The notes beneath the pieces are model-generated. The model was not told the DNA's origin and ran no database searches. It worked only from the letters and a program-made list of their open reading frames with translations. A program made the position numbers and the translations under genes. Of a stretch of DNA of 64,000 bases, positions 17,976-28,811 are shown piece by piece. Position 1 is the first letter of the stretch. The number at the start of each line of letters is the position of its first letter. The DNA comes from Burkholderiaceae bacterium (GTDB lineage: Bacteria; Pseudomonadota; Gammaproteobacteria; Burkholderiales; Burkholderiaceae). Location: positions 1 through 64,000 of the forward strand of contig CANFMT010000012.1 in assembly GCA_947448415.1 (NCBI GenBank), read 5' to 3'.

Positions 17976-20741
17976 TCAAGCTAATGCACCGCAGCAGTTC
18001 TTATATTTTTTGCCGCTGCCACAAGTGCATGGATCATTGCGACCAATCTTAGGACCAGTTCTCGGAGGAGCTGGCTGTATATCAATTGCAGCGCCACGAT
18101 CACCTGTTGAGCCGGCAACCTCTTTATCTGGATCGGCGTGTTGATAACGAACGTCCGAGAGATTTGCCAAGTCTTCATTTAATGATTCTGATGCTTGATC
18201 CAATTCACTAGCGCTTCTAATCTGCACAGTCATGATGTTTTTCACAACATCATTTTTAATCACGCCAAGCAATTCGCCGTAAAGCTCGAAAGCTTCTCGA
18301 CGGTACTCTTGCTTAGGATCTTTCTGAGCATATCCACGCAAATGAATACCTTGGCGCAAATGATCCAAAGCGGCAAGATGTTCACGCCAATGGCTATCCA
18401 AGCTATAAAGCAAAACAGAACGCTCAAACCCAGCAAAAGATTCACGTCCAGTTAATTCAACCTTGGCATCGTAAGCATCTTTTGCGGCCTGTAACACACG
18501 GTCAACAATCTCGGTGTCTTCTACGGAATCTGCCGCCTCAACCCAATTCTTCAGATCAACAGTAAGACCCCATTCGCCTGCTAAAGCATTTTCAAGGCCA
18601 TTTAAATCCCATTGCTCTTCCATGGATTCGAGGGGGACATAAAAAGCACAAACAGCACGCAAAACGTCATCACGCAGATTAGCAATTAAATCGCCAATAT
18701 CTTTACTCTCAAGAACTTCATTTCTTAAGCGATAAGTTTCTTTGCGTTGATCATTTGCAACGTCGTCATACTCCAACAACTGCTTACGAATATCAAAGTT
18801 ACGGCCCTCAACCTTACGTTGTGCGGACTCAATAGAGCGCGTCACCATGCCAGCCTCAATTGGCTCGCCATCTGGCATTTTCAAACGTTCCATCACGGCA
18901 CGTAAGCGATCACCCGCAAATATTCTCAAGAGCGCATCATCTAAAGAAAGATAGAAACGAGAAGAGCCTGGATCACCCTGACGGCCAGAGCGACCTCTTA
19001 ATTGATTATCAATACGGCGACTCTCGTGGCGCTCAGTACCAATAATGTGTAAGCCACCTGCAGCTAAAACCTGATCATGAATACTTTGCCATTCATCTTG
19101 AAGGCCCTTGATCTTGCTTGCTTTTTCCGCATCTGAAAATGAGCTATCAGCCTCAATTAATGAAGACTGTTTGCCAACATTGCCGCCAAGCACAATGTCT
19201 GTTCCACGACCGGCCATATTGGTCGCAATCGTAATCATTTTTGGACGTCCTGCTTGTGCAATGATCTCTGCTTCACGAGCATGCTGCTTAGCATTTAGTA
19301 CTTGGTGTGGCAATTTACGCTTATTGAGCAAGTCAGCAATTAACTCTGAGTTTTCAATCGATGTTGTGCCGACCAAAACTGGCTGCCCACGTTGATAGCA
19401 ATCCTCAATATCTTTAATGACCGCATCGTAACGCTCGCGAGAAGATTTAAAAATCTGATCTTGACGATCCTTACGCTGACTAATTCTATTTGGCGGAATA
19501 ACCACTGTTTCAAGGTTATAAATTTCTTTAAATTCGTAAGCTTCAGTATCCGCAGTACCTGTCATACCAGCTAACTTGCCATACATGCGGAAGTAGTTCT
19601 GGAACGTGATGGTAGCTAAAGTTTGATTCTCATTCTGAATCGGAACACCCTCTTTAGCCTCCACCGCTTGGTGCAAACCATCAGACCAACGACGACCCTG
19701 CATCAAACGACCAGTAAATTCATCAACAATAATGACTTCATTATTTTGGACAACGTACTGTTGGTCACGGCTATACAAAGTATGTGCACGAAGAGCGGCA
19801 TATACATGGTGCATCAATGTAATATTTTGTGGCGCATACAAGGAGGCACCATCATCTAGGGCGCCCAACTGAACCAAGATAGCTTCAGCTTTATCGTGAC
19901 CCTGCTCGGTTAAATAGACTTGCTGAGATTTTTCATCGACCCAGTAATCGCCGGGCTTTTCAACACCGGTACCATCGGCTTTTTCTTCACCGATTTGACG
20001 CTCTAAATGAGAAGGTAAGGCATTGATCTTGACGTAAAGATCGGTATGGTCATCGGCTTGACCAGAAATAATTAAAGGCGTACGTGCTTCATCAATCAGA
20101 ATCGAGTCGACCTCATCAACAATCGCGTATGCCAAACCGCGCTGAACACGCTGACCCAAGTCCTGGACCATGTTGTCGCGTAAATAATCGAAACCGAATT
20201 CGTTGTTAGTACCGTAGGTAATGTCTGCGGCATAAGCCTCTTGCTTGGTTGCGTGATCCATCTGCGATAGATTGACACCAACCTTCATGCCCAAGAAGTT
20301 ATAAAGCGTAGACATCCACTCAGCATCGCGCTGCGCCAAATAATCATTAACGGTTACTACATGGACGCCCTTACCAGTTAATGCATTGAGATATACCGGA
20401 AGAGTTGCCGTTAAGGTTTTACCTTCTCCGGTACCCATTTCAGCAATCTTGCCCTGATGCAAGGCCAAACCACCTAAGATTTGCGCATCAAAATGACGCA
20501 TCTTCATCACACGGACACTAGCCTCTCGAACGACTGCAAATGCCTCGGCAGTAATGTCGTCCAATGACTCTCCTGCGGCTAGGCGAGATTTAAACTCTGC
20601 CGTTTTGGCAGCAAGTGCGGCATCATCCAAAGATTGCAGGCTCGCTTCAAAAGCGCCAACCTTGGCAACGGCTTTGCGATACTGTTTTAAGAGGCGGTCG
20701 TTACGACTGCCGACCAGGGTTTTAAGAAGACCGATTACCAT
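17976..20741 (-). CDS. secA: Preprotein translocase ATPase SecA
   Basis: Motor that pushes unfolded proteins through SecYEG at the inner membrane. The 921-residue protein has the Walker A motif [13 protein letters not shown], the [19 protein letters not shown]alker B region, the preprotein cross-linking domain and the helicase-like second nucleotide fold ([14 protein letters not shown]). The C-terminal zinc-binding SecB site contains CTCGSG and CC. Length is normal. It starts 54 bases from the divergent dciA ATG and ends at its own terminator. Confidence 0.98.
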   Translation of the reverse strand: MVIGLLKTLVGSRNDRLLKQYRKAVAKVGAFEASLQSLDDAALAAKTAEFKSRLAAGESLDDITAEAFAVVREASVRVMKMRHFDAQILGGLALHQGKIAEMGTGEGKTLTATLPVYLNALTGKGVHVVTVNDYLAQRDAEWMSTLYNFLGMKVGVNLSQMDHATKQEAYAADITYGTNNEFGFDYLRDNMVQDLGQRVQRGLAYAIVDEVDSILIDEARTPLIISGQADDHTDLYVKINALPSHLERQIGEEKADGTGVEKPGDYWVDEKSQQVYLTEQGHDKAEAILVQLGALDDGASLYAPQNITLMHHVYAALRAHTLYSRDQQYVVQNNEVIIVDEFTGRLMQGRRWSDGLHQAVEAKEGVPIQNENQTLATITFQNYFRMYGKLAGMTGTADTEAYEFKEIYNLETVVIPPNRISQRKDRQDQIFKSSRERYDAVIKDIEDCYQRGQPVLVGTTSIENSELIADLLNKRKLPHQVLNAKQHAREAEIIAQAGRPKMITIATNMAGRGTDIVLGGNVGKQSSLIEADSSFSDAEKASKIKGLQDEWQSIHDQVLAAGGLHIIGTERHESRRIDNQLRGRSGRQGDPGSSRFYLSLDDALLRIFAGDRLRAVMERLKMPDGEPIEAGMVTRSIESAQRKVEGRNFDIRKQLLEYDDVANDQRKETYRLRNEVLESKDIGDLIANLRDDVLRAVCAFYVPLESMEEQWDLNGLENALAGEWGLTVDLKNWVEAADSVEDTEIVDRVLQAAKDAYDAKVELTGRESFAGFERSVLLYSLDSHWREHLAALDHLRQGIHLRGYAQKDPKQEYRREAFELYGELLGVIKNDVVKNIMTVQIRSASELDQASESLNEDLANLSDVRYQHADPDKEVAGSTGDRGAAIDIQPAPPRTGPKIGRNDPCTCGSGKKYKNCCGALA

Positions 20742-20795
20742 GGGATATTGAAGAAAATTAAGTCCTTGAGTTTATCACTCGCAACCCCATTTTTT

Positions 20796-21302
20796 ATGAA
20801 CTTTGCTCCCAAACGACCTCCCAAGCAAACAGCCCACGACTGGATGGATTACTTACGAGAATCCGATGGCCTAGGGGGAATTTTGGCGAAAACCGAAGAT
20901 TTAGCCAAACTCAAGTCCACACTAGGGTTGGCTTTAGCAAAGCTGGATTTAGAGCATCTGAACTCCAAAATTGAGGCGGGATGGCGTTCTGGATCGCAAA
21001 ATGAACTCTTTTTACTGGTGGGAAGTGCTAGCATTGCGAGTCGCCTTCAACAAGTTTTACCCAGTCTAATCAATGAGTTATCTAAGTTAGGCTTGATTTG
21101 TAGTGCTATAAAAGTGCGCGTCAAACCACCAACAGGATCTTGGGAGGTTAAACCGGGTCCAGGAATTGCAAAACGGGATAAACCCAAAGGCCTAAACGCA
21201 GTAGCAAAAAAATCATGGGAAGACCTATTAGGCAAATTACCGGTAGATTCCAGCCTGCGAAAGGCTGTTGAACGGCTACTTCAAAATAAACCTAAGGGCT
21301 AA
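20796..21302 (+). CDS. dciA: DciA-like protein (DUF721), predicted DnaB helicase loader/operator
   Basis: About 168 residues from the ATG at 20796 (the frame extends to a TTG at 20748 in the secA promoter region). The segment from LGGILAKTEDLAKLKSTLGLALAKLDLEHL through ELFLLVGSASIASRLQQVLPSLINEL resembles the KH-like DUF721/DciA domain. It ends in ICSAIKVRVKPP with a positively charged C-terminal tail. DciA loads replicative helicase in bacteria without DnaC. Its place between secA and lpxC matches other proteobacteria. The similarity is moderate and by eye only. Confidence 0.7.
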   Translation: MNFAPKRPPKQTAHDWMDYLRESDGLGGILAKTEDLAKLKSTLGLALAKLDLEHLNSKIEAGWRSGSQNELFLLVGSASIASRLQQVLPSLINELSKLGLICSAIKVRVKPPTGSWEVKPGPGIAKRDKPKGLNAVAKKSWEDLLGKLPVDSSLRKAVERLLQNKPKG

Positions 21303-21317
21303 AAGTTTATATACCCC

Positions 21318-22232
21318 TTAGAAAAAGAGGGGTTGGCTTTCCTGGGAGTAGGCCTCAGGAGCCTTATTTTCTGCAAAAGTGCTAATTTCGTAGGAACTTG
21401 GATCCTCTAGGAGCTTGCGCAAAAGTGCGTTATTGAGGGCATGACCTGATTTTTCTGCGATGTAGGCGCCAACAATTGGATGGCCAACGAGATATAAGTC
21501 CCCGATTGCATCTAAGATTTTATGACGCACGAATTCATCTTCATAACGCAACTCTTCGTTATTCAAAATCCGATGTTCATCTAAAACAATCGCGTTATCT
21601 AAACTACCGCCGCGTGCTAAACCCATTTCACGTAGCGCTTCAACTTCATGCGCAAAACCAAAAGTACGGGCACGTCCAATCTCACTACGATAAGCATGCT
21701 CCGCAAAGTCAACAATAAAACGCTGGCCTGTTTTATCCACTGCTGGGTGTTTGAAGTCAATTGTGAAATCTAACTTGAATCCAAAAAATGGCTCAAGACG
21801 TGCAAGCTTATCGCCCTCACGTACCTCTATCGGCTTTTTAATCACTACAAATTGACGGGGAGCTTCCTGTTCAACAATGCCAGCCGACTCAATCAGAAAC
21901 AAGAATGAGGCCGCACTGCCATCCATGATAGGAACTTCTTCACCATCCAATTCAATTGATAAATTATCTAAACCTAAACCGGCGCAGGCAGACAACAAAT
22001 GCTCAACAGTAGAAACACGCACGCCATCTTTTTGAATGACGGATGCCAGCCGTGTATCGCATACAGCTAAAGCTGTTGCGGGCACAACTGATTGACCTGG
22101 CGTGTCTACCCTAACAAACTGAACCCCTGAATTTACTGCCGCAGGCTTAATAGAAATAGTGACCTTACGACCAGAATGCAAACCAATTCCCACGGTCTTC
22201 ACCGGAGTTGCAATGGTTCTTTGCTTCATCAT
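21318..22232 (-). CDS. lpxC: UDP-3-O-acyl-N-acetylglucosamine deacetylase
   Basis: Zinc enzyme for the first committed step of lipid A synthesis. The 304-residue protein begins [21 protein letters not shown], with either of two adjacent ATGs as start. It has the zinc histidine in STVEHLLSA and the [14 protein letters not shown] motif that supplies His and Asp ligands. The C-terminus is [16 protein letters not shown]; in E. coli the C-terminal tail is the target of FtsH degradation. It follows the dcw cluster as usual, with a peroxiredoxin gene inserted between ftsZ and lpxC. A weak hairpin (ACCCCT...AGGGGT) covers its stop and may help end convergent transcripts. Confidence 0.96.
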   Translation of the reverse strand: MMKQRTIATPVKTVGIGLHSGRKVTISIKPAAVNSGVQFVRVDTPGQSVVPATALAVCDTRLASVIQKDGVRVSTVEHLLSACAGLGLDNLSIELDGEEVPIMDGSAASFLFLIESAGIVEQEAPRQFVVIKKPIEVREGDKLARLEPFFGFKLDFTIDFKHPAVDKTGQRFIVDFAEHAYRSEIGRARTFGFAHEVEALREMGLARGGSLDNAIVLDEHRILNNEELRYEDEFVRHKILDAIGDLYLVGHPIVGAYIAEKSGHALNNALLRKLLEDPSSYEISTFAENKAPEAYSQESQPLFF

Positions 22233-22270
22233 GTCGTTGTCTATAAATTCAGGGGGTATTAATTAAAAAA

Positions 22271-22771
22271 TTACAGCTTTTTCAAAATAGAAGCGGCATC
22301 GCTAACTTCAAACTTGCCTGGAGCCTCACGATCTAAAGTTTTTACAACGCCGTCATCCACAATCATGGCATAGCGATCGGAGCGCACACCTAAGCCACGC
22401 GTAGTGAGATCCAACTCTAGTCCAACTTTTTTTGTGAACTCGGCACTACCGTCGCCTAACATGCGTATCTTTTTGCCAACCTTTTGATCACGTCCCCAAG
22501 CGCCCATTACAAACGGATCGTTTACTGAGATACACCAGATTTCATCAACGCCTTTGGCTTTAATAGCATCGTAGTGCTCTACATATCCAGGCACATGCTT
22601 AGCGGAGCAGGTTGGCGTAAAAGCGCCAGGCAAAGCAAAAATTACAATCTTTTTACCAGCAACTAATTTATCAACTTCAAAGGCGTTTGGCCCTAATGCA
22701 CAGCCTTCAGTCTCTTCATTCATAAATTCATAAAGAGTGGCATTTGGTAATTTTTGTCCAACAGCAATCAT
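22271..22771 (-). CDS. Peroxiredoxin (Prx5 / AhpE-like, redoxin domain)
   Basis: Thiol peroxidase of 166 residues that reduces hydrogen and alkyl peroxides. The peroxidatic cysteine lies in GAFTPTCSAKHVPGY, the Prx5-class active site (PxxxTxxC). The segment ISVNDPFVMGAWG is also typical of this class. No resolving cysteine pattern is obvious beyond C28, so it probably depends on glutathione or thioredoxin. GGAGATGAA precedes the ATG. It lies between ftsZ and lpxC on the same strand, separated from ftsZ by a GC-rich hairpin. Confidence 0.92.
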   Translation of the reverse strand: MIAVGQKLPNATLYEFMNEETEGCALGPNAFEVDKLVAGKKIVIFALPGAFTPTCSAKHVPGYVEHYDAIKAKGVDEIWCISVNDPFVMGAWGRDQKVGKKIRMLGDGSAEFTKKVGLELDLTTRGLGVRSDRYAMIVDDGVVKTLDREAPGKFEVSDAASILKKL

Positions 22772-22801
22772 TTCATCTCCAATAAGTATTTGTCAGTAAG
22801 C

Positions 22802-22852
22802 ATGCCAACGCAAGCGCGGGATTCGTCGTCCGGAGGGGCGCCGCGCTGGCAT
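22802..22852. repeat. GC-rich inverted repeat between ftsZ and the peroxiredoxin gene
   Basis: ATGCC-(6 bases)-AGCGCGG pairs with CCGCGCT-GGCAT across a 21-base GC-rich loop, giving a 12-bp bulged stem. It is markedly richer in GC than its surroundings. On the minus strand, where ftsZ and the peroxiredoxin gene are read, no T-run follows the stem, so a standard terminator is unlikely. On the plus strand four T follow. It may be a mRNA processing or stabilising structure, or a dispersed repeat. Confidence 0.55.
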
Positions 22853-22883
22853 TTTGCAATTACCTATTGTATTAAGCAGTTAA

Positions 22884-24227
22884 TTAATCTGCTTGTTTAC
22901 GCAAAAAGGCTGGTATTTCATAGTAATCAGCCCCTTTATCCAACATGGATTTAGCCTGAGGAGAGCTATCTGCACCTAAAGTCGGCGCAGGAGTCGCCTC
23001 ACGAGAGCTACGAAAAACACGTGGCAAATCATATTGACTGTAATCAACGCCAGAACTCGCTGGTTGAGCTGTCATTGCAGGAGTGCTTCCAGCGCCGCCC
23101 GTTAAGGCCATACCAGCACTAGTAGAAAGCGCTGAATCTAAACTTACCTTGCTCATTGCTGCTGATGGGCTAGCAGGGGCAAAGCTATTGAGATCGGCCA
23201 TAGTTGGCATTGCATCACTAGTACCAGTAGCTTGTCTCCAAACTACTTCTGGTTGATTATTTTTACGAGCTTGTGGATTATTCAAGCCAGTAGCCACAAC
23301 AGTCACACGCAATGCATCACCCAAGCTCTCATCGTACACAGTACCGAAGATCACAGTGGCATCATCAGCAGCGTAACCACGAATTGCGGCCATCACTTCA
23401 CGAGTCTCAGATAACTTCAATGAACGGCTAGCAGTAATGTTTACCAATACTCCGCGAGCGCCTGATAAATCAACACCTTCGAGCAATGGAGAAGCAACTG
23501 CAGCCTCAGCAGCTAAACGGGCACGATCCATGCCAGAAACAGTTGCTGTTCCCATCATTGCTTTGCCTTGCTCACCCATTACAGTCTTCACGTCTTCAAA
23601 GTCAACGTTAATCAAACCTTGAACATTGATGATTTCTGCAATACCAGAAACCGCGTTATGCAACACGTCATCTGCACAAGCAAATGCCTTATCGAATTCG
23701 GCATCTTCACCCATTACTTCGAATAGCTTTTCGTTCAGCACAACAATTAATGAATCTACATATGACTCGAGTTCAGTAGCGCCGTTTTCTGCAACCTTCA
23801 AACGCTTTACACCCTCAAAATCAAATGGCTTACTAATAACGCCCACTGTTAAGATGCCCATTTCTTTAGCAACTTGCGCAACGATTGGAGCGGCACCTGT
23901 TCCAGTACCACCACCCATACCAGCAGTAATAAAGACCATATGTGCGCCTTGCAAAGTATCGGCAATGCGTGCGCGCGCCTCTTCAGCTGAAGCCGCACCG
24001 ATTTCTGGCTTAGCGCCAGCGCCTAATCCGCTAGAGCCCAGTTGCAAATTCACAGATGCCTCAGAACGCTGCAAAGCGCCAGCATCGGTGTTCATGCAAA
24101 TAAACTCTACGCCGTTAACACCGCGACGGATCATGTGCTGGACAGCATTACCACCAGCGCCACCGACTCCAACCACTTTAATAATGGTCTTGCCAGCTGT
24201 TTCTTGATCTAACATTTCAAATTCCAT
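22884..24227 (-). CDS. ftsZ: Cell division protein FtsZ
   Basis: Tubulin-like GTPase that forms the division ring. The 447-residue protein has the GGGTGTG tubulin signature at 105-111 and the catalytic T7 loop region NVDFEDVKTVM. A long variable linker rich in Ala, Ser and Pro runs from about 320 to 430. The C-terminal peptide DYYEIPAFLRKQAD is the docking site for FtsA, ZapD and ZipA-type partners. The ATG has an AGGAGGG Shine-Dalgarno. Last gene of the dcw cluster, 48 bases after ftsA. Confidence 0.98.
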   Translation of the reverse strand: MEFEMLDQETAGKTIIKVVGVGGAGGNAVQHMIRRGVNGVEFICMNTDAGALQRSEASVNLQLGSSGLGAGAKPEIGAASAEEARARIADTLQGAHMVFITAGMGGGTGTGAAPIVAQVAKEMGILTVGVISKPFDFEGVKRLKVAENGATELESYVDSLIVVLNEKLFEVMGEDAEFDKAFACADDVLHNAVSGIAEIINVQGLINVDFEDVKTVMGEQGKAMMGTATVSGMDRARLAAEAAVASPLLEGVDLSGARGVLVNITASRSLKLSETREVMAAIRGYAADDATVIFGTVYDESLGDALRVTVVATGLNNPQARKNNQPEVVWRQATGTSDAMPTMADLNSFAPASPSAAMSKVSLDSALSTSAGMALTGGAGSTPAMTAQPASSGVDYSQYDLPRVFRSSREATPAPTLGADSSPQAKSMLDKGADYYEIPAFLRKQAD

Positions 24228-24240
24228 ATACCCTCCTAGG
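24228..24240 (-). promoter_or_regulatory. Strong Shine-Dalgarno of ftsZ
   Basis: AGGAGGG read on the minus strand 3-4 bases before the ftsZ ATG. Among the dcw genes, most of which start by coupling in a 4-base overlap, ftsZ has its own strong ribosome binding site, consistent with its higher cellular level. Confidence 0.75.
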
Positions 24241-24245
24241 TAATA

Positions 24246-24258
24246 AACGTACTACGTT
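24246..24258. repeat. Short palindrome in the ftsA-ftsZ gap
   Basis: AACGTA and TACGTT flank a single central base. It lies 8 bases upstream of the ftsZ Shine-Dalgarno, within the only gap of more than 20 bases in the cluster. It could be a protein-binding site on an ftsZ promoter or chance. Confidence 0.4.
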
Positions 24259-24275
24259 GACGACGACGAAAAAAC

Positions 24276-25511
24276 TTAAAAATTTCCTGCAAACCATTCC
24301 TTCATGCGCGAGATAACTCCCTGCAATGCGCCTGACTGAGAAACTCGACGGCCGCGCAATAGCTGCGCCTGCCCTTCCATTAACAAACCAATACTGGTGG
24401 CATACCTGGGGCTACGCAACACTTCATGTAAATGTCCACGATATTCAGGCGTACCAATGCGAGCAGGTCTTAAGAACACTTGCTCAGCTAATTCAACCAT
24501 TCCAGGCATTAATGAAGTACCACCAGTAAGGACGATTCCTGAAGAAACCATATCCTCATAACCAGAGTCGCGTACTACACCTCTAACTAAGGTAAATAAT
24601 TCCTCAACACGTGGCTCAATCACGGCTGCAAGAGCTTGCTTAGACATTGGGCGTGGATCTCTATCACCAACACCAGGTACATCTATCATTGCGGTTGGGT
24701 CAGCCATGTCTTGACGAGCAATGCCATGCGCAATCTTTAAATCTTCTGCATCGATCGTTGGAGTGCGTAATGCCATAGCAATATCGTTGGTAATTTGATC
24801 ACCTGCGATAGGAATAACGGCAGTATGACGAATAGATCCTTGACAATAAATTGCAATATCAGTTGTACCTCCGCCAATATCGACCAATACAACTCCAAGT
24901 TCTTTTTCATCATCAGTCAGAACGGCCAAGCTTGATGCCAATGGCTGCAAAATGAGATCATTCACTTCGAGACCACAGCGACGAACGCACTTCACAATGT
25001 TTTGAGCGGCACTTACCGCACCAGTAACAATGTGCACCTTAACCTCTAGGCGCAAACCACTCATGCCAATCGGCTCACGCACGTCCTCTTGACCATCGAT
25101 GATGAATTCTTGAACTAAGATGTGCAGAATTTGTTGATCTGTAGGAATATTGATTGCCTTTGCGGTCTCAAGAACACGCTCAACATCGCCAGATCCAACT
25201 TCTTTGTCACGAATAGCAACCATGCCGCTGGAATTAAAACTCACAATATGATTACCGGCAATGCCTGTAAAGACTTGCACAATCTGACGGTCCGCCATCA
25301 CTTCAGCTTCTTCAAGCGCCTTCTGAATAGACTGCACAGTTGCCTCAATATTGACAACTACGCCCTTCTTCAAGCCCTTAGAGGCAGTTTGGCCAACACC
25401 AACCACATTGAATTGACCATCAGGAGCCAACTCAGCAACCAAGGCGACAACCTTGGAAGTGCCAATATCTAAACCAACTAATAGGTCGCGATTATCTTTA
25501 CTCATTTCCAT
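24276..25511 (-). CDS. ftsA: Cell division protein FtsA
   Basis: Actin-like ATPase that anchors FtsZ filaments to the inner membrane. The 411-residue protein begins LLVGLDIGTSKVVALVAEL (phosphate 1 loop). It has the phosphate 2 loop VVLVDIGGGTTDIAIY and the adenosine motif GIVLTGGTSLMPG. The C-terminal amphipathic helix is visible in ISRMKEWFAGNF, which inserts into the membrane. The start may be the ATG at 25511 or the one two codons later. It follows ftsQ by 3 bases. Confidence 0.97.
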   Translation of the reverse strand: MEMSKDNRDLLVGLDIGTSKVVALVAELAPDGQFNVVGVGQTASKGLKKGVVVNIEATVQSIQKALEEAEVMADRQIVQVFTGIAGNHIVSFNSSGMVAIRDKEVGSGDVERVLETAKAINIPTDQQILHILVQEFIIDGQEDVREPIGMSGLRLEVKVHIVTGAVSAAQNIVKCVRRCGLEVNDLILQPLASSLAVLTDDEKELGVVLVDIGGGTTDIAIYCQGSIRHTAVIPIAGDQITNDIAMALRTPTIDAEDLKIAHGIARQDMADPTAMIDVPGVGDRDPRPMSKQALAAVIEPRVEELFTLVRGVVRDSGYEDMVSSGIVLTGGTSLMPGMVELAEQVFLRPARIGTPEYRGHLHEVLRSPRYATSIGLLMEGQAQLLRGRRVSQSGALQGVISRMKEWFAGNF

Positions 25512-25514
25512 TCC

Positions 25515-26372
25515 TCATTGCTTCTGCTCACTTTTTTTGCCGTCTACTTCATTCTTTTTCAAACTTGCAGAGGCCAGATGCACTGCAAAACCATTTGCAT
25601 AACGTAAATCCACTGCATCAATTCGATTTGCCCACTTCTCTTGCACTTGTGGCCAATATTTAAATAAACGAGCAACACGCTCTTCAGTTAAGTTTTTGTC
25701 TGAACTCTCTTCATCGCGGCCAAACTCTACTTTCATTCCATTGGAAAGTTTTACGTGCCAGGCATAGCGTTCGGTGAGAGCAAGACTTGTTACCTCTGCA
25801 CCCCAAGGTTTAAACCAATTGTTTGCCTTTTCATACAAACTCAAGACTTCTTTGCCTGAATCCTCGGGGCCATGAAAATCTATTAAGTGCACGTCCTCGC
25901 CAACCTCAGAAACCCGACCAGCAAAGATTTCACCATGTGTATTCATCAATGAGTGACTATCTGCACCACCCCAAGTTCCGAAAGGCTTCTGCTCTTCGAT
26001 GCTGACAACTAAACCATTTGGCCAAACACGCCGGACATTAGCGTGACGTACCCAAGGCATGCTTTCAAACCCGCGCTTTACATCCTCTAAGCGAACGCTG
26101 AAAAAATTCCCTTGAACCGTCTCTAGAACCTGCTGCTTCACAATTGGCTTATTAATATGTTTTAAGGTTTGACCAGCTACTGGCTCAATTTGAATTTGCT
26201 TTAAAGAAAATACTGGGCGCTGACTAAGCCAAACGAGCACACCGATAACCATCATTACAGTAAAACAGCGCGTCAAGAAACGGCTCAGCTTTTGCATCCG
26301 ATCTGGATGATTCCAGAGCGGAGACATCAGCATGGAGAATATTTCTCCGAACCGATCCATGAAATTGTTCAT
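25515..26372 (-). CDS. ftsQ: Cell division protein FtsQ
   Basis: Single-span divisome protein that links FtsB/FtsL to the early ring. It has 285 residues, with a cytoplasmic N-terminus of about 30 residues, one transmembrane helix (about 34-50, [14 protein letters not shown]) and a periplasmic POTRA domain starting [11 protein letters not shown]. The FtsQ beta domain follows, with a Lys/Glu-rich C-terminal tail. Its ATG overlaps the ddl stop as ATGA. Confidence 0.93.
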   Translation of the reverse strand: MNNFMDRFGEIFSMLMSPLWNHPDRMQKLSRFLTRCFTVMMVIGVLVWLSQRPVFSLKQIQIEPVAGQTLKHINKPIVKQQVLETVQGNFFSVRLEDVKRGFESMPWVRHANVRRVWPNGLVVSIEEQKPFGTWGGADSHSLMNTHGEIFAGRVSEVGEDVHLIDFHGPEDSGKEVLSLYEKANNWFKPWGAEVTSLALTERYAWHVKLSNGMKVEFGRDEESSDKNLTEERVARLFKYWPQVQEKWANRIDAVDLRYANGFAVHLASASLKKNEVDGKKSEQKQ

Positions 26373-27382
26373 GCGTTAGCGTCCTCTTTTTGCAGCAAAG
26401 TCTGACTCAATAGCCACAGCACCAAATCCGCATACTCAATACCTGCGGCCTTAGCGGCCATCGGCACCAATGAATGCGATGTCATACCAGGCGATGTATT
26501 CATTTCAAGCAAATAGGGTTTGCCTGTCTTATGATCCAACATGACATCTGCACGACCCCATGTTCGACAACCTAACGCCTTGTAAGCAGCCAAGGCCAAC
26601 TCTTGAACAGCAAGATTAACTTCAGGCTTAAGGCCCGTTGGACAGAGGTACTGAGTTTCATCAGAGAAATACTTATTATGAAAATCGTAATTGGCTTGTG
26701 GTGGAATGATTTTGATTACTGGCAGAGCTTCTGCACTTTCTCCTTGACCAACTAATGGGCAAGTTAATTCGTCACCAATAATGCAAGTCTCAGCAATCAC
26801 TTTTTTATCTAATCCAGCAGCAAGCTGGTAAGCAGAAGGTAACTCATCTGCTGATTTCACTTTAGTTAAGCCCAAAGAAGATCCTTCTTGTGCAGGCTTC
26901 ACAATGAGAGGCAACCCAAGATGCTTAACGACCGCATCCCAATCGCTTGTTGCAGTAAGCTCTTCATATTCTGGCGTAGATAAACCAGCGCTAATCCAGA
27001 TCTGCTTAGTTGCGATCTTGTCGATTGACAGCGCAGAGGCTAAGACGCCACTTCCGGTGTAGGGAAGGCCCAACAACTCTAGCAAGCCCTGAATAGTTCC
27101 ATCTTCACCGTAACGACCATGCAGGGAAATAAAAATACGATCAAATTTTTCTTTGGCTATTTCAGTTGGGCAACGTAGCCCCGGATCAAATCCATGAGCA
27201 TCCACTCCCTTTAAACGGAGGGCATCTAAGACGCCGTTACCAGACATTAAAGAAATTTCTCTCTCGCCAGATTTGCCACCTAGCAGCACGCCTACACGAC
27301 CCAAAGACTTCACATCTAAGTCTGCAAGGCTAGACTTAACGCGTTCGCCCCAAGATTTCAAATGAATAGTCGTCTTAGACAT
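26369..27382 (-). CDS. ddl: D-alanine--D-alanine ligase
   Basis: ATP-grasp ligase making the D-Ala-D-Ala dipeptide for peptidoglycan. About 337 residues from the ATG at 27382; the frame is open to 27430 inside murC, but the extra residues lie outside the conserved protein. [18 protein letters not shown] is the N-terminal signature, and [31 protein letters not shown] holds the metal ligands and the SLVP motif. It overlaps murC by 8 bases. The murB gene often found between murC and ddl in other groups is not here. Confidence 0.95.
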   Translation of the reverse strand: MSKTTIHLKSWGERVKSSLADLDVKSLGRVGVLLGGKSGEREISLMSGNGVLDALRLKGVDAHGFDPGLRCPTEIAKEKFDRIFISLHGRYGEDGTIQGLLELLGLPYTGSGVLASALSIDKIATKQIWISAGLSTPEYEELTATSDWDAVVKHLGLPLIVKPAQEGSSLGLTKVKSADELPSAYQLAAGLDKKVIAETCIIGDELTCPLVGQGESAEALPVIKIIPPQANYDFHNKYFSDETQYLCPTGLKPEVNLAVQELALAAYKALGCRTWGRADVMLDHKTGKPYLLEMNTSPGMTSHSLVPMAAKAAGIEYADLVLWLLSQTLLQKEDANA

Positions 27383-28811
27383 GCTTTGCCCCTGACAGGG
27401 TATGCGGCAAAGCAGATATTGAACCTGCACCCATGGTAATTAATACATCTCCATCTTTTAAAACCTGATTTAATTTTTCTGGCATCTCTGCAACGCTGGA
27501 AGCAAATGCCACTGCAGCAGAATCCAATAAAGTCTTTGTCTGCTTGTCTTCGACAAGTGCGGCCTTCATCAAACTCTTACCATCCGCTCCAGGAATCTTT
27601 GCTTCGCCAGCTGGATAAACTTCGGTTAGAACTAGAGCATCAAAATTTCTAATCACTTTAACAAACTCGCCGAAGCAATCACGCGTTCTTGTAAAGCGAT
27701 GTGGCTGAAACGCTAATACCAAGCGACGCCCAGGAAATGCGCCACGAGCGGCAGCTAAAGTGGCGGCCATCTCTACTGGGTGGTGGCCATAATCATCAAT
27801 CAAGGTAAAGCTTCCGCCAGATGCTAGCGGGACTTCTCCGTAACGCTGGAACCGACGTCCAACACCACTAAATTCCGAAAGGGCTTTTGTAATGGCCTCA
27901 TCGCTTACACCCAACTCTGTTGCTATACCAATAGCAGCTAAAGCATTGCGAACGTTGTGCAAACCAGGTAAATTTAAAGTGATATTGAGCGGCCCAGGTT
28001 TGTTGCCATGCCTGCGTACCGTCCGACGATCAACCTTGAAATGCATTTGAGTTCCATCAGCACGAACATTGCTTGCACGAATATCGGCATCATCAGCTAA
28101 ACCATAACGAAGAACGGGCTGGGATACAAAAGGAATGATGTCGCGTACGTTAGCGTCATCAATACAAAGCACTGCGACACCATAAAAAGGCATGCGCTGA
28201 ATAAACTGTACGAATGCTTGTTTTAAACGAGCCATATCATGCTGGTAGGTATCCATATGATCAGCATCGATATTAGTAACCACTTCCATTGCAGGGAAAA
28301 GTTGTAAGAAAGATGCATCTGATTCATCGGCTTCTACAACAATGAAATCGCCACGCCCTAAGCGCGCATTAGCACCAGCTGAGTTAAGTTTTCCGCCAAT
28401 AACGAAAGTAGGGTCTAGGCCGCCCTCAGCCAGAACCGATGCGACAAGACTAGTTGTAGTAGTTTTGCCATGAGTTCCAGCAATCGCAATTCCTTGCTTT
28501 AAGCGCATTAACTCGCCCAGCATTACAGCTCGCTGAATCACTGGAATCTTCGCTGCACGCGCAGCCAATACTTCAGGATTATTTCCGGTAACCGCTGTAG
28601 AGATCACTACCGCCTCGGCAGTGCCAATATTTTTGGGATCATGACCAACATGAATTACAGCGCCCAAGTCTTTTAAGCGCTGAGTAACAGCGCCTTCTGC
28701 TAGATCTGATCCCGAAACTTGATAACCCAAGTTCAAAAGCACCTCAGCAATGCCGCTCATACCCGCACCACCAATGCCAACGAAGTGAATTTGCTGAACG
28801 ATATGCTTCAT
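27375..28811 (-). CDS. murC: UDP-N-acetylmuramate--L-alanine ligase
   Basis: Adds the first amino acid of the peptidoglycan stem. 478 residues from the ATG at 28811, which gives an ATGA overlap with murG; the longer frame to 28838 lies within murG. The Rossmann-like [21 protein letters not shown] start and the Mur ligase P-loop [11 protein letters not shown] are present, as are the ADESDASFL and DDYGHHPVE motifs. Confidence 0.97.
   Translation of the reverse strand: MKHIVQQIHFVGIGGAGMSGIAEVLLNLGYQVSGSDLAEGAVTQRLKDLGAVIHVGHDPKNIGTAEAVVISTAVTGNNPEVLAARAAKIPVIQRAVMLGELMRLKQGIAIAGTHGKTTTTSLVASVLAEGGLDPTFVIGGKLNSAGANARLGRGDFIVVEADESDASFLQLFPAMEVVTNIDADHMDTYQHDMARLKQAFVQFIQRMPFYGVAVLCIDDANVRDIIPFVSQPVLRYGLADDADIRASNVRADGTQMHFKVDRRTVRRHGNKPGPLNITLNLPGLHNVRNALAAIGIATELGVSDEAITKALSEFSGVGRRFQRYGEVPLASGGSFTLIDDYGHHPVEMAATLAAARGAFPGRRLVLAFQPHRFTRTRDCFGEFVKVIRNFDALVLTEVYPAGEAKIPGADGKSLMKAALVEDKQTKTLLDSAAVAFASSVAEMPEKLNQVLKDGDVLITMGAGSISALPHTLSGAKHV

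Noticed and set aside
21313..21333. Terminator between dciA and lpxC
   Set aside because: The ACCCCT/AGGGGT stem overlaps the lpxC stop codon and has no proper T-run, so it is not listed as a feature.
23626..24207. 193-codon open frame on the plus strand opposite ftsZ
   Set aside because: It is antisense to the most conserved part of ftsZ, is low-complexity (Ala, Ser, Pro, Thr) and has no ribosome binding site.
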